From contig NZ_JAQVKP010000006.1 in NCBI RefSeq assembly GCF_028694605.1, positions 62,001 through 126,000 on the forward strand: a stretch of DNA of 64,000 nt, given 5' to 3'. This document shows positions 7,600 to 16,825 of this stretch, piece after piece; position 1 is the stretch's first letter; each line of letters begins with the position of its first letter. Under the pieces are notes generated by a model that saw nothing but the letters and a program-made list of their open reading frames with translations, was not told the DNA's origin and made no database searches. The DNA comes from Sulfurimonas sp. Its GTDB lineage: Bacteria > Campylobacterota > Campylobacteria > Campylobacterales > Sulfurimonadaceae. The translations under genes and the position numbers were made by a program.

Positions 7600-10158
7600 T
7601 TATAATTTAATTATTTTACCAATAATTTCATAAACATTTTTTGAGATAGAGTGTGTAGAAACTACACGCTCAAGCTCTTTTAGCATCACGTTTTTGTTCT
7701 GTTCATTAAGCTTTTCATAAATTTTAAATGCTCCGGCAAGAGATGATGCCATCTGAGGGTTTATCTTGTCTATCTCTATGATTTTGTCCGCTACAAACTT
7801 GTAACCCAAACCATCTTTAGCATGGAAATATTTATAGTTTCTAGTAAATGTGCCGATAAGCGAGCGGACAAGATTTGGAACAAGTTCATTATAAACATCA
7901 TCATTTTGAAGCGCCATAACTCTATCAAGTGTTCCTTCTCTATGCGAAGCCGCCAAAATGGAGAAATACTTTTGCATTACCAGCGTTTCGTTTTTATGTT
8001 TTTTGTAAAAATCATTGAACGCAACAGCCCCACGCATTGGCGAGATATTTTCCAAAACATCAAGCGCAGCGATTTTATCCGTCATCGTTATGGCATTGTT
8101 GTACTGCTCATGCGCTATGGCTGCCACCTCATCACTCTCAATGGAAGCCAGAAGTTTGAGCATGCGGTTTTTGAGACTTCTCTCACCTACACTTTGTGCA
8201 TCCAGCTCTTTTGAGTACGGTTTGTGATTTTGCTCATAAAGTGCCAAAAGCTGTTCTTTGTATCTTTGTGCGAGATATTTTTGGAGCTTCTCTTTTGCCT
8301 CATAAATGCACTCAAAGTCGATAACTTCCTCTTTTTGCATAATCGCCGAGACACTTGGAAGCTCTAAAAGAAGCGCTTTGTAGGAGAGGTCAAGCGAACT
8401 CTCAAGCACATACCCATACGCCTCCACGTACGCCTCGTCTATCTCTCCGCCACGCATCAATGCCTGAATAACCTCAAGCGCAAAGGATTGCGCCGATTCA
8501 TACTTGACAAAACTGTTTGTGTCATGCTGCATCAAAAAGGCATAATCGCTCTCTTTTTGCTCTATGATGATGGGAGCGGAAAAATCTCTGTTTAGAGACA
8601 AAACAGGCTTGGATGCAAGTTTGAAATGAAACTCTTCGCTCTCTTTTGAGATAAGAAGCGTTTTCTCCTCCACGATTTTGCCGCCCGCATCTAAAAGTGC
8701 CATTTTTAGCGGGTAAAAGCAAGGAAGTTGCTTGCTTCCATCGACTGCATTTGGGATAACCTGAGTAAGCGTGAGCGTATATCTGCCATCTTCAAACTTC
8801 TCATCCACCAAAAGTTTTGGCGTGCCTGACTGGTGGTACCATCTCTTAAAATGCTCCAAATCAAGCTTGCCCGCACTGCTCATCGCCCACAAAAAGTCAT
8901 CCGTGCGTACCGCTTGTCCGTCAAACTTCTCAAAGTATAAATCCATCGCCTCTCTATACTTCTTTTCACCCAAAAGCGTGTGAAGCATGCGGATAACCTC
9001 TGCCCCTTTTTCATAGACCGTTGCGGTATAAAAGTTGTTTATCGCCATGTACGAATCGGGTTGGATGGGGTGTGCAGTGGGCGAGGCATCTTCCACAAAC
9101 TGTCTCTCTCTTAGAGCCTTAACATCCTCTATGCGCTGCACCTCTTTGGAGTTCAAATCCGCAGAGAAGCACTGGTCACGAAAAACCGTCAATCCCTCTT
9201 TGAGTGTGAGCTGAAACCAGTCACGGCATGTGATGCGGTTGCCTGTCCAGTTATGAAAGTACTCATGGGCAATGACACTCTGAATCCCCATAAAGTTCGC
9301 ATCCGTTGCACTCTCTTCATCCGCCAGAACATAAGCGGAGTTGAAGATATTTAGCCCCTTGTTTTCCATCGCACCCATGTTGAAGCTATCCACCGCCACT
9401 ATGCTGTAGATGCTTAAATCATACTCCCGTCCATACACCTCTTCATCCCAGCTCATCGCCTCTTTAAGCGACTTCATGGCATGTTTGCATTTGGATTCGT
9501 TGCCTTTGTCTGTGTAGATGTAGAGCCTTACATATTTGGAACTTTTTGTGATAAACTTATCCTCCATAACGCCCAAATCTCCCGCAACAAGCGCAAAAAG
9601 GTAGGAAGGTTTCGGATGCGGGTCAAACCAAGTCACCCCGTGCCTGCCGTCATCAAGCCTAAAGTTGGACTCTCTGTTTCCGTTGCTAAGAAGTACGGGA
9701 TAATGCCCTCTGTCCGCTACAAGCGTTGTTTTAAACACTGCCATAACATCGGGACGGTCTATATACGGGGTAATACGTCTAAAACCCTCAGGCTCATTTT
9801 GCGTACAAAAGATAGCTCCGGATTTGTAAAGCCCCTCAAGTTCGCTGTTGAGATGTGGGTAGATTTTGTTGATAACGATAACTTTAAATGTGTCTGGAAC
9901 ATTCAAAACTATCAAATGCTCCTCTTCGACCCGATAGCCGCTTGCATCAAGTTTTCTATCATCAAGATAAATTTCTAAAAGCTCAAGATGTACGCTATCA
10001 AGCACCAAATCTTTTACGCTTTTATCCATCTTTACGATTTGCATCAAGTTGGTTACTTGAGTATGTTCTTCAAAGAGTTCAAAAACCAAATCGCAAGTTT
10101 TGATAGTAAATTCAGGTACCTTATAATCTTTTAGGTAAATAGTTTCTACTTTATTCAT
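7600..10158 (-). CDS. pepN: Aminopeptidase N (M1 zinc metallopeptidase)
   Basis: The 852-residue protein matches the usual length of bacterial PepN. It has the substrate-binding GAMEN motif (262-266), the zinc site HEYFH (298-302) and the third ligand Glu321 in LTLKEGLTVFRDQ. The C-terminal half has the helical PepN fold with DKIAALDVLENISP and a final KNVYEIIGKIIKL. It removes N-terminal residues from cytosolic peptides. It is a single gene with a divergent neighbour at 10267. Confidence 0.95.
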   Translation of the reverse strand: MNKVETIYLKDYKVPEFTIKTCDLVFELFEEHTQVTNLMQIVKMDKSVKDLVLDSVHLELLEIYLDDRKLDASGYRVEEEHLIVLNVPDTFKVIVINKIYPHLNSELEGLYKSGAIFCTQNEPEGFRRITPYIDRPDVMAVFKTTLVADRGHYPVLLSNGNRESNFRLDDGRHGVTWFDPHPKPSYLFALVAGDLGVMEDKFITKSSKYVRLYIYTDKGNESKCKHAMKSLKEAMSWDEEVYGREYDLSIYSIVAVDSFNMGAMENKGLNIFNSAYVLADEESATDANFMGIQSVIAHEYFHNWTGNRITCRDWFQLTLKEGLTVFRDQCFSADLNSKEVQRIEDVKALRERQFVEDASPTAHPIQPDSYMAINNFYTATVYEKGAEVIRMLHTLLGEKKYREAMDLYFEKFDGQAVRTDDFLWAMSSAGKLDLEHFKRWYHQSGTPKLLVDEKFEDGRYTLTLTQVIPNAVDGSKQLPCFYPLKMALLDAGGKIVEEKTLLISKESEEFHFKLASKPVLSLNRDFSAPIIIEQKESDYAFLMQHDTNSFVKYESAQSFALEVIQALMRGGEIDEAYVEAYGYVLESSLDLSYKALLLELPSVSAIMQKEEVIDFECIYEAKEKLQKYLAQRYKEQLLALYEQNHKPYSKELDAQSVGERSLKNRMLKLLASIESDEVAAIAHEQYNNAITMTDKIAALDVLENISPMRGAVAFNDFYKKHKNETLVMQKYFSILAASHREGTLDRVMALQNDDVYNELVPNLVRSLIGTFTRNYKYFHAKDGLGYKFVADKIIEIDKINPQMASSLAGAFKIYEKLNEQNKNVMLKELERVVSTHSISKNVYEIIGKIIKL

Positions 10159-10266
10159 ATTGCTTCTTTTAAATTTTTTTATAATAATAGCATAAGGGTA
10201 CCTCTAACACCCAAAAAAGTAGAAATGTAGTAAAATTACATCATAAAACAACAAAAGGCAAAAGCA

Positions 10267-11625
10267 GTGAGTATTTATAGAGAGTATGACATCAGAGGGA
10301 TTTTTGAAAAAGAGTTGAATGAACAGAGCGTTACACGCATCGGGTATGCGCTTGCGTCAAAAATCAAGGGTGAATATGTTGCGGTCGGGTATGATGCGAG
10401 AAGCCATTCGCCTATCCTTTTTGAGTACCTTGTTCACGGACTAAATGCAGGAGGAAAAAAGGTTTTGGACATGGGCATGGTTCCAACACCCGTAAACTAC
10501 TTTTGCAACTACAACGAGTTTGACGGTGTGCTTGCTTCTGCTTCTGTAATGATTACAGGCTCACACAACCCGAGCGAATACAACGGTTTTAAGGTCACCA
10601 TAGATAAAGCTCCGTTTTTTGGCGAGCAGATTTATGCACTCGGGCGTGAATGTGAAGCGATGTCGAGTGTTCCTAACGCTGTTAGAGATGTGACAAAGAT
10701 TGACGCAACTTCTCGTTATGTTGACTTTTTGGTAAGCGAGTTTGCACACCTCAAAGGGATGCCGACACGCATCGTTTATGACTGCGGCAACGGCGTGGCG
10801 GGCATCGTGACAGAGAGGATTTTTGCGGGACTTGGGCTACACACTAAAGGACTTTATGTTGACCCTGACGGAACATTTCCCAACCACCATCCAGACCCGT
10901 CCGATGAACACAATCTTGAAGATATAAAAGAGCTTCTTGCTAAAGATGGCGATATCGCTTTTGCTTATGACGGCGACGCAGACCGTATAGCAGTTCTCAC
11001 CCATAAAAACAACATCAAGGGCGACATGATGGCTCTTTTATATGCGATGAAGATGGACAAACCGACGGTTGTGGGCGAGGTAAAATGTTCCCAAGTGATG
11101 TATGACGAGCTTGAGAAACGCGGTGCAAAAGCGGTCATGTACAAAACCGGACACTCAAATCTTAAAGTAAAGATGCAAGAGATAGAAGCGGATTTGGCGT
11201 GTGAAGTGAGCGGACATGTATTTTTCAAAAACCGCTATTTCGGTTATGATGATGCAATCTACGCAACGCTTCGTATGTTAGAGCTTGTTCATGACGGGGT
11301 TGACCTTGATGCAGAGCTTGCAAAACTTCCACAGGTTTTCTCAACAGAAGAGATAAAAGTAAAAACAACCGAAGCCGAGAAGTTTAAAATCATCGACAAA
11401 GTAAAAGAGCTTCTTAAAAACCCTCCTGCATCTTTTCCTGCTATCAAAAACATCATTGATGTGGACGGCGTGCGTATCAACTTTGCGCATGGATGGGGAT
11501 TGGTACGTGCTTCCAACACAACGCCTATCTTGGTAACCCGTTTTGAAGCGACCTCAAAAGAAGAGGCAAAAGAGTATGAAGAGGCGATTAATGCGCTTAT
11601 CTTAGAGGCAAAAAACGCTCTTTAA
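10267..11625 (+). CDS. Phosphomannomutase/phosphoglucomutase
   Basis: The 452-residue alpha-D-phosphohexomutase has the catalytic serine loop TGSHNPSEYNG (Ser99), the metal-binding DGDADR loop near residue 240, the sugar-specificity loop (GHVFF) and the C-terminal phosphate loop (RASNTTPILVTRFEA). It interconverts hexose 1- and 6-phosphates for polysaccharide and lipooligosaccharide synthesis. The start is GTG at 10267, set by the MSIYREYDIRGIF family start. The exact mannose or glucose preference cannot be told. Confidence 0.92.
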   Translation: MSIYREYDIRGIFEKELNEQSVTRIGYALASKIKGEYVAVGYDARSHSPILFEYLVHGLNAGGKKVLDMGMVPTPVNYFCNYNEFDGVLASASVMITGSHNPSEYNGFKVTIDKAPFFGEQIYALGRECEAMSSVPNAVRDVTKIDATSRYVDFLVSEFAHLKGMPTRIVYDCGNGVAGIVTERIFAGLGLHTKGLYVDPDGTFPNHHPDPSDEHNLEDIKELLAKDGDIAFAYDGDADRIAVLTHKNNIKGDMMALLYAMKMDKPTVVGEVKCSQVMYDELEKRGAKAVMYKTGHSNLKVKMQEIEADLACEVSGHVFFKNRYFGYDDAIYATLRMLELVHDGVDLDAELAKLPQVFSTEEIKVKTTEAEKFKIIDKVKELLKNPPASFPAIKNIIDVDGVRINFAHGWGLVRASNTTPILVTRFEATSKEEAKEYEEAINALILEAKNAL

Positions 11626-11637
11626 AAAGAGTTTTGC

Positions 11638-11643
11638 TATAAT
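11638..11643 (+). promoter_or_regulatory. -10 box upstream of pyrC
   Basis: TATAAT in TTGCTATAATTGCGCC lies 37 bases before the pyrC ATG. No convincing -35 box is seen, which is usual in this group. AAAGGAT precedes the start as ribosome-binding site. Confidence 0.5.
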
Positions 11644-11679
11644 TGCGCCAATATTGTGATAGAAAATAAAGGATAAACG

Positions 11680-12687
11680 ATGAAAACTCATACACTTTTG
11701 ATGCCTTTGGACATGCACCTGCACCTGCGAGACGGCGTGATGCTTGAAAACATTGCACCTTTGAGTGCATACAGTTTCAGTGGTGGTTTGGTTATGCCAA
11801 ATCTTGTGCCTCCAGTTGTATCACTTGAAGAGATAAAAGCCTATAAAGCACGTATTATGGCATCTGTGCCAAACAACTTCTTTGAGCCTTACATGACACT
11901 TTTTTACAAAAACTATGACAAAAAGTTTCTCACAAGCGTGGCGGAGCATATTGTGGCTATAAAACTCTATCCGGCGGGGATTACAACCAACTCAGAGGGC
12001 GGAGTTTCATCATTTGACATAGAAGAGATGCGTCCGACACTTGAAGCTATGAGCGTGCTTGGCATTCCTCTTTGCGTGCATGGCGAGACGGATGGTTTTG
12101 TGATGGACAGAGAGGCGGAGTTTATGTCTATCTATGAGCTTTTGGCGCAAAACTTCCCTGATTTAAAAATCATAATGGAGCATATAACCACAAAAGAGGC
12201 GGTGGCGATGCTGGATAAGTACGAAAACCTCTATGCGACCATTACCGTGCACCATCTTCTTTTTACCCTCAATGATGTCGTGGGCGGCATGATGATGCCG
12301 CACAACTTCTGCAAGCCCATCGCAAAACGTCCTGAAGATTTGGATGCACTCTTAAGCGTTGCACTTGAAGCGCATCCAAAAGTGATGTTTGGTTCAGACT
12401 CAGCGCCGCATCCAAAAGAGAAAAAAGAGTGTTCCGGATGTGCGGCGGGTGTCTTTAGCGCACCAATCGCTCTGCAAATCCTCTGTGAAATCTTTGAACA
12501 ATACAACAAGCTTGAAAACTTACAGGCATTTGTAAGCGACAACGCACAAAGCATCTACAAAATCTGTCCTGAGTTTAAAGAGATAGTTTTAGAAAAACGC
12601 CCTTTTGTCGTGCCGCCACACTACAGCAATGTCGTTCCGATGCTTGCAAACCAAACAATCAACTGGGCCATAAGAAGCGTTGAGTAA
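11680..12687 (+). CDS. pyrC: Dihydroorotase
   Basis: The 335-residue amidohydrolase has the zinc ligands DMHLHLRDG near the N-terminus, a metal-bridging lysine region (VAIKLYPAG), HGETD, a metal-ligand histidine in MEHITT, and GSDSAPHP with the catalytic aspartate. The length and motifs are those of class II PyrC. It cyclises carbamoyl-aspartate to dihydroorotate in pyrimidine synthesis. The stop overlaps the next gene by eight bases, so it heads a five-gene operon with the regulator, kinase, exbB and exbD. Confidence 0.95.
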   Translation: MKTHTLLMPLDMHLHLRDGVMLENIAPLSAYSFSGGLVMPNLVPPVVSLEEIKAYKARIMASVPNNFFEPYMTLFYKNYDKKFLTSVAEHIVAIKLYPAGITTNSEGGVSSFDIEEMRPTLEAMSVLGIPLCVHGETDGFVMDREAEFMSIYELLAQNFPDLKIIMEHITTKEAVAMLDKYENLYATITVHHLLFTLNDVVGGMMMPHNFCKPIAKRPEDLDALLSVALEAHPKVMFGSDSAPHPKEKKECSGCAAGVFSAPIALQILCEIFEQYNKLENLQAFVSDNAQSIYKICPEFKEIVLEKRPFVVPPHYSNVVPMLANQTINWAIRSVE

Positions 12688-13333
12688 GGTTTTACTCCTT
12701 GAAGATGACCTGCTTTTTGCAGAGTCTCTTGTTGATTTGCTTGAAGAAAACGGCTTTGAGGTTGTTCACGTTGCAAATGGGCATAGTGCACTAGAGAAAA
12801 CATTTGCGCAAAAGTTTGACCTCTATCTGCTTGATATCAATGTACCACTGGTTGACGGTAACACTCTTTTGCAAGAGCTGCGTGATGCAAAAGACACCAC
12901 CCCCGCCATTTTTGTCACCTCCCACAAAGACAAAGAGATGCTCAAAAAAAGTTTTCTTTGCGGTGCAGATGATTTTGTCACAAAGCCTTTTGATAATGAC
13001 GAACTTCTGCTTAGAGTATCCGCACTTCTTAAAAGAGCAAAGAGCGAGAGTGTCTCATGTATCGGACTGCTTTGCAACGATGCTCTGCATAAACGCTTTT
13101 TATACAACAACCAAGAGCTTGATCTCTCCAAAAAAGAGTATGAGCTTCTCTTGCTTCTTGTCAAACATGTAAACGCAACAGTGCCAAAAGAGATGATTTT
13201 GGATACGCTTTGGAGCAGCAGCGAGGGCGGGAGCGAGGGGGCATTGCGAGTTTATATCAACCGTATCAAACAGCTTCTTCCACAACTTAGCATAGAAAAT
13301 ATTCGCGGTATCGGATACAAACTTGTTTCGTAA
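12680..13333 (+). CDS. OmpR/PhoB-family response regulator
   Basis: The 217-residue protein has a receiver domain (EDD pocket; likely phospho-Asp in LYLLDINVP; the lysine in VTKPFD) and a winged helix ending in IENIRGIGYKLVS. It starts with TTG inside the end of pyrC. Its own stop lies inside the start of the kinase gene, so the pair is translationally coupled. The operon suggests control of envelope or ExbB/ExbD functions, but the regulon is unknown. Confidence 0.9.
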   Translation: MSKVLLLEDDLLFAESLVDLLEENGFEVVHVANGHSALEKTFAQKFDLYLLDINVPLVDGNTLLQELRDAKDTTPAIFVTSHKDKEMLKKSFLCGADDFVTKPFDNDELLLRVSALLKRAKSESVSCIGLLCNDALHKRFLYNNQELDLSKKEYELLLLLVKHVNATVPKEMILDTLWSSSEGGSEGALRVYINRIKQLLPQLSIENIRGIGYKLVS

Positions 13334-14153
13334 TCTCGGTATCGCTGTCTTTCTCTTCTATGTTCTAAGTGTCACGGCTCTTTTGGGGGTGCTTTACTAT
13401 TTTGTAGTTTTTGTACAGCTGCAAAATCTTTTGCCGCTCTTTGCGATTTTGCTCACGCTTACACTCTTTGGAGGCTTTGTTATCGCCAAGCTCTCCATCG
13501 ACCCGCTTGCAGAGTACATCAAAAATCTGCAAAATCTCTCCACCGAGACGCTCCACGAACTCAACCTTCCCATCAGCACCATCAAGACAAATATCGGTAT
13601 GCTCAAAAATGCTCTTGCAAGCGAAAAGGAACAAAAAAGAGCGCAGAGAATCGAGAGTGCGTGTGAGATGCTCCAACAGCGTTACAACGAACTTGACTAT
13701 ATGATAAAGCTTCAAAGTGCAAACATTACGCACGAGACTATCGCACTTGACGAACTTGTCCAAAACAGAGTTGCCTTTTTGAAACAAATCTACCAGCACA
13801 TCACATTTTCGCTTGAACTCGCACCCTTACAGATACAAAGCGACAGGGTGGGCTTATCTAAAGTCATTGACAATCTTTTGGACAATGCAGTAAAATATTC
13901 ACTAAATATTCACAAAATAGATATAACATTGCACGACCAATCGCTCGCCATCAAAGATTATGGCTGCGGGATGGATGAAGTAGAACTTTTAAAGATATTT
14001 GACAGATATTATCAAAGTAACCAAAATATGCGAGGCTTTGGAATCGGGCTAAGTATGGTAAAGCGCTTTTGTGATACAAACAACATCTTGCTTGGCTTCA
14101 AATCCAAAGTAGGCGACGGCACGACAGTAACATTAACATTTAAGGAAAAATAG
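13323..14153 (+). CDS. Membrane sensor histidine kinase with minimal sensor
   Basis: The 276-residue kinase starts with two close hydrophobic segments (about 5-31 and 35-55) and almost no periplasmic loop. A HisKA-like helix with LHELNLPISTIK follows, where His is the expected phospho-acceptor. The HATPase domain has DNLLDNAVKYS, KDYGCGMD and GFGIGLSMVKRF. The TTG start overlaps the regulator stop by 11 bases. It presumably senses membrane state or an intramembrane partner. It is the cognate kinase of the 12680 regulator by arrangement. Confidence 0.87.
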   Translation: MFRNLGIAVFLFYVLSVTALLGVLYYFVVFVQLQNLLPLFAILLTLTLFGGFVIAKLSIDPLAEYIKNLQNLSTETLHELNLPISTIKTNIGMLKNALASEKEQKRAQRIESACEMLQQRYNELDYMIKLQSANITHETIALDELVQNRVAFLKQIYQHITFSLELAPLQIQSDRVGLSKVIDNLLDNAVKYSLNIHKIDITLHDQSLAIKDYGCGMDEVELLKIFDRYYQSNQNMRGFGIGLSMVKRFCDTNNILLGFKSKVGDGTTVTLTFKEK

Positions 14154-14615
14154 ATGCAAAACGGTATCTTGGCGTATGCGGAAGCAACATTAGACTACGG
14201 AGTTATGGGGCTTCTTCTGCTTATGAGCGTTATCACTCTTTGGCTATTTATAGAGCGTATGATGTTTTATAGCTCACTGCGCTTAGGCGATTATGACAAC
14301 AGAGACACGCTGGAGATGGAGCTTACAAACAACCTCAGCGTTATCAGTGTGATTGGCTCAAATGCTCCATACGTTGGGCTTTTAGGAACAGTCATAGGGA
14401 TAATGCTTACGTTTTACACAATGGGTGAGGTCGGTACGATTGATGCAAAAAAGATTATGGTAGGTCTTGCCCTTGCACTAAAAGCTACGGCTATGGGACT
14501 TGTGGTTGCGATGCCTGCTATCATTTTTTACACTATGCTTTTGCGCAAAGTAGAGAAGATTTTGACCCATTTTGATGTTATGCAAGAAAAAAAACAAGTA
14601 ACGAACAATGGCTAA
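14154..14615 (+). CDS. exbB: ExbB/TolQ-type proton channel subunit
   Basis: The 153-residue protein has three hydrophobic segments (about 15-32, 65-88 and 105-128) and the GTVIGIMLTF and ALKATAMGLVVAMPA blocks that line the proton path in the MotA/TolQ/ExbB family. It is a short ExbB. With ExbD it uses proton motive force to energise TonB for outer-membrane uptake. The gene starts on the base after the kinase stop and overlaps exbD by eight bases. Confidence 0.9.
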   Translation: MQNGILAYAEATLDYGVMGLLLLMSVITLWLFIERMMFYSSLRLGDYDNRDTLEMELTNNLSVISVIGSNAPYVGLLGTVIGIMLTFYTMGEVGTIDAKKIMVGLALALKATAMGLVVAMPAIIFYTMLLRKVEKILTHFDVMQEKKQVTNNG

Positions 14616-15000
14616 ATTCAAAAAGCAGAGAAAACGTTTTGACGAGATAAATGTTATCCCCTTTATCGACATCATGCTTGTTCTCTTAGTGATGGTTCTT
14701 ACAACCGCAACATTTGTCAACCAAGGCATTATCCCCATAGAGCTTCCCAAAGCAAAAGCCTCAAAAAAAGAGGATACAAAGCAGGAAGTTACCGTTTATG
14801 TCAATGACAAAGGAGAGATGTTTTTTGAAAAAGAGATGGTTGACTTGAAAACTCTTGAGACAAAACTCTCCGCACTCTCAAAAGAGCAGACGGTCGTTCT
14901 TAGAAGCGACAAAGAGTCAAGATTTCAAGACTTTGTGAGCGTGATGGACATACTAAAACGCCTTAACCATGAACAGCTTTACATTGTGACAAAAGAGTAG
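14608..15000 (+). CDS. exbD: ExbD/TolR-type accessory protein
   Basis: The 130-residue protein has a short cytoplasmic N-terminus, then one membrane helix with the essential aspartate (INVIPFIDIMLVLLVMVL). The periplasmic domain contains the pattern VTVYVNDKGEMF and VVLRSDKESRF. It partners with the upstream ExbB. The stop TAG is directly adjacent to the convergent gene at 15001. Confidence 0.9.
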   Translation: MAKFKKQRKRFDEINVIPFIDIMLVLLVMVLTTATFVNQGIIPIELPKAKASKKEDTKQEVTVYVNDKGEMFFEKEMVDLKTLETKLSALSKEQTVVLRSDKESRFQDFVSVMDILKRLNHEQLYIVTKE

Positions 15001-15228
15001 TTAGTACCCCTTCTCTAAGAGCTTAAATTGCGGTTTTGAACTATTTTGTTCATCGCTGCGCTCTTGTTTCCTCTCTTTTTTACCCTCTTGTTCAAAAACT
15101 CTTTGCTCGACCACTTCAACATCATGAAAAAGAGATGTAGCAAAAAAGAAAAGAATCATAATTATTACGACACTCACATATAACACAACATAATTTTTAA
15201 TATGACCTGTTTCAAAGGGATTTTGCAT
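15001..15228 (-). CDS. Small single-span membrane protein
   Basis: The 75-residue protein has one strong membrane helix (about 14-33) and a highly charged tail rich in Lys, Glu and Arg. GGAG five bases before the ATG supports translation. It converges with exbD with no gap. No family is recognised. A TonB-like or spacer role beside exbBD is possible but unproven. Confidence 0.6.
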   Translation of the reverse strand: MQNPFETGHIKNYVVLYVSVVIIMILFFFATSLFHDVEVVEQRVFEQEGKKERKQERSDEQNSSKPQFKLLEKGY

Positions 15229-15260
15229 ATTTTCTCCAAAGTTACTATCTGTTGTTACGC

Positions 15261-15341
15261 ACTAAAACGAACTCGTCCGTTTTAGTGGCAGGGACTAAAG
15301 TCCCTAGAACCCCCTAAAGCTACGAAAAACTATGTTTTTCG
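15261..15341. repeat. Three successive intergenic hairpins
   Basis: The 15229-15481 gap has three perfect inverted repeats: ACTAAAACG/CGTTTTAGT (15261-15269 and 15278-15286), GGGACT/AGTCCC (15291-15304) and CGAAAAAC/GTTTTTCG (15323-15341). The middle one recurs with one loop change at 33443-33456 in the prophage. No T-run follows, so a simple terminator is unlikely. Confidence 0.55.
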
Positions 15342-15481
15342 AGACTCACAATGTGCTTACAAACTTTTTACAAAAGTACGTAAGGTCAGTTACTACATCC
15401 AAAATTATAATCAAAAAAGAAGTTTAAAAAGTTGAATTACATATTTTTTATGTTACCATAATCAAAAAAGAGGGGATGTTT

Positions 15482-15991
15482 ATGCAATCAACAAAATTTA
15501 AAGGAACAAAAGTTACTCTTGTAGGAGATGCCATTGGGGTTGGAGATACTGCTCCGGTGGTAACGGCTATCGGAACAGATCTTAACGATGTAGAAATCGG
15601 CGGTGCAAAGGACAAAATTCAGCTTATCGTTACAGTTCCCTCACTCGACACAGACACATGTGCGGCAGAGACAAGAAGATTTAACGAGGATGTAAACAAC
15701 CTCGACATCTGCGAAACAACCGTTGTCTCTATGGACTTGCCGTTTGCTTCGGAGCGTTTTTGTACTACTTCAGGCATTGAAAACCTAACGGTTGTGAGTG
15801 ACTACATCGACAAAAGCGTAAGCCTTGCGTATGGTGTTTTGATGGATGACAACAAACTCAAAGGTCTTAGCGCCAGAGCGGTCTTTGTAGTTGATAGAAG
15901 CGGAACTATAGTCTATAAAGAAATAGTTCCGGAAGTAACATCTGAGCCAGACTATGAAGCGGCTCTTGAAGCGATAAAGCAGGCGAGATAG
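15482..15991 (+). CDS. tpx: Thiol peroxidase (Tpx, atypical 2-Cys peroxiredoxin)
   Basis: The protein of 169 residues has the peroxidatic cysteine in DTDTCAAETRRFN and the resolving cysteine in ASERFC, spaced as in Tpx, and the conserved region VFVVDRSGTIVYKEIVPEV. It reduces hydrogen and alkyl hydroperoxides in the cytosol with thioredoxin. An ATG also exists at 15476, but it is too close to the AGGGG ribosome site, so 15482 is preferred. Confidence 0.93.
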   Translation: MQSTKFKGTKVTLVGDAIGVGDTAPVVTAIGTDLNDVEIGGAKDKIQLIVTVPSLDTDTCAAETRRFNEDVNNLDICETTVVSMDLPFASERFCTTSGIENLTVVSDYIDKSVSLAYGVLMDDNKLKGLSARAVFVVDRSGTIVYKEIVPEVTSEPDYEAALEAIKQAR

Positions 15992-15994
15992 CCA

Positions 15995-16825
15995 TTGAAA
16001 ATTTTTCTCTTTTTAGTTTTTGCACTATTTTTACAGGCAGATGAAATTAAAAAAAACAGCTTAGTGATAAGCGGTGCAACAACCATTCAGTCCATCATAG
16101 AAGAGCTTGCAAAACCGTACTTTGATGCTATGAAAATCGAGCTTGTAGTCGAGGGAGGCGGAAGCGAAGGCGGGTTAAAAAAACTAAAAGAAAAAATGGC
16201 GGATATTGCCATGGTTTCAAGAGATTTGAGCCAAGAAGAGAAAAGCCGCTATGAGTACGTAACTATCGCTTATGATGCAGTAGCGATAATACATACCAAC
16301 AGTGAGCCAAATCTTACCCTTACAAAAGAGATGCTTATCAAAATCTATAACGGAACTATAAAAGAGTGCAAAGAGATAGGCTGGAAATGTGATAACATAA
16401 CTGTTATCTCAAAAGCCATAGACAGAGGAACATTAGCTACTTTTGAAGCATACACGGGTCTAATAAGTCCTCGCCACAAAAATTTACCTATAAATGTAAA
16501 ACTTATCAGAGCAGATGCGTGGGAAGCTGAGTCAAACATAAACTCACTTCTTTGGGTCTGCGGACTTAAAAACTCTATCGGCTATGTCTCTTATGGCGAG
16601 GCTAAACGCTATCAAGACATGTCATATCCTATTCATATCAGCAGCATTGAGGGTGTATTCCCATCTATAGAAACGATTAAAAACAGGCACTATCCTCTTA
16701 TACGGGAGCTAAACCTTGTTTGGAATAAAGATAATAAAAAAGCAGCCCAATTTATCGAATGGAGCAAAAATCAGCTATTTAAACAAACAGTAGAGAAACT
16801 TGGTTTTGTGGCGGTAGAAAGATGA
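15995..16825 (+). CDS. PstS-like phosphate-binding periplasmic protein
   Basis: The 276-residue protein starts with a signal peptide (MKIFLFLVFALFLQADE) from a TTG codon. The mature part begins with LVISGATTIQSIIEELAKPY and EGGGSEGGLKKL, the ligand-loop pattern of PstS-type phosphate-binding proteins. No ABC permease genes are nearby. The gene overlaps the diguanylate cyclase by four bases, so it may act as a periplasmic sensor for that enzyme rather than in transport. Both roles are possible. Confidence 0.75.
   Translation: MKIFLFLVFALFLQADEIKKNSLVISGATTIQSIIEELAKPYFDAMKIELVVEGGGSEGGLKKLKEKMADIAMVSRDLSQEEKSRYEYVTIAYDAVAIIHTNSEPNLTLTKEMLIKIYNGTIKECKEIGWKCDNITVISKAIDRGTLATFEAYTGLISPRHKNLPINVKLIRADAWEAESNINSLLWVCGLKNSIGYVSYGEAKRYQDMSYPIHISSIEGVFPSIETIKNRHYPLIRELNLVWNKDNKKAAQFIEWSKNQLFKQTVEKLGFVAVER

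Noticed and set aside
9481-9978. Open frame of 165 codons on the plus strand
   Set aside because: It is a shadow of pepN with no coding character of its own.
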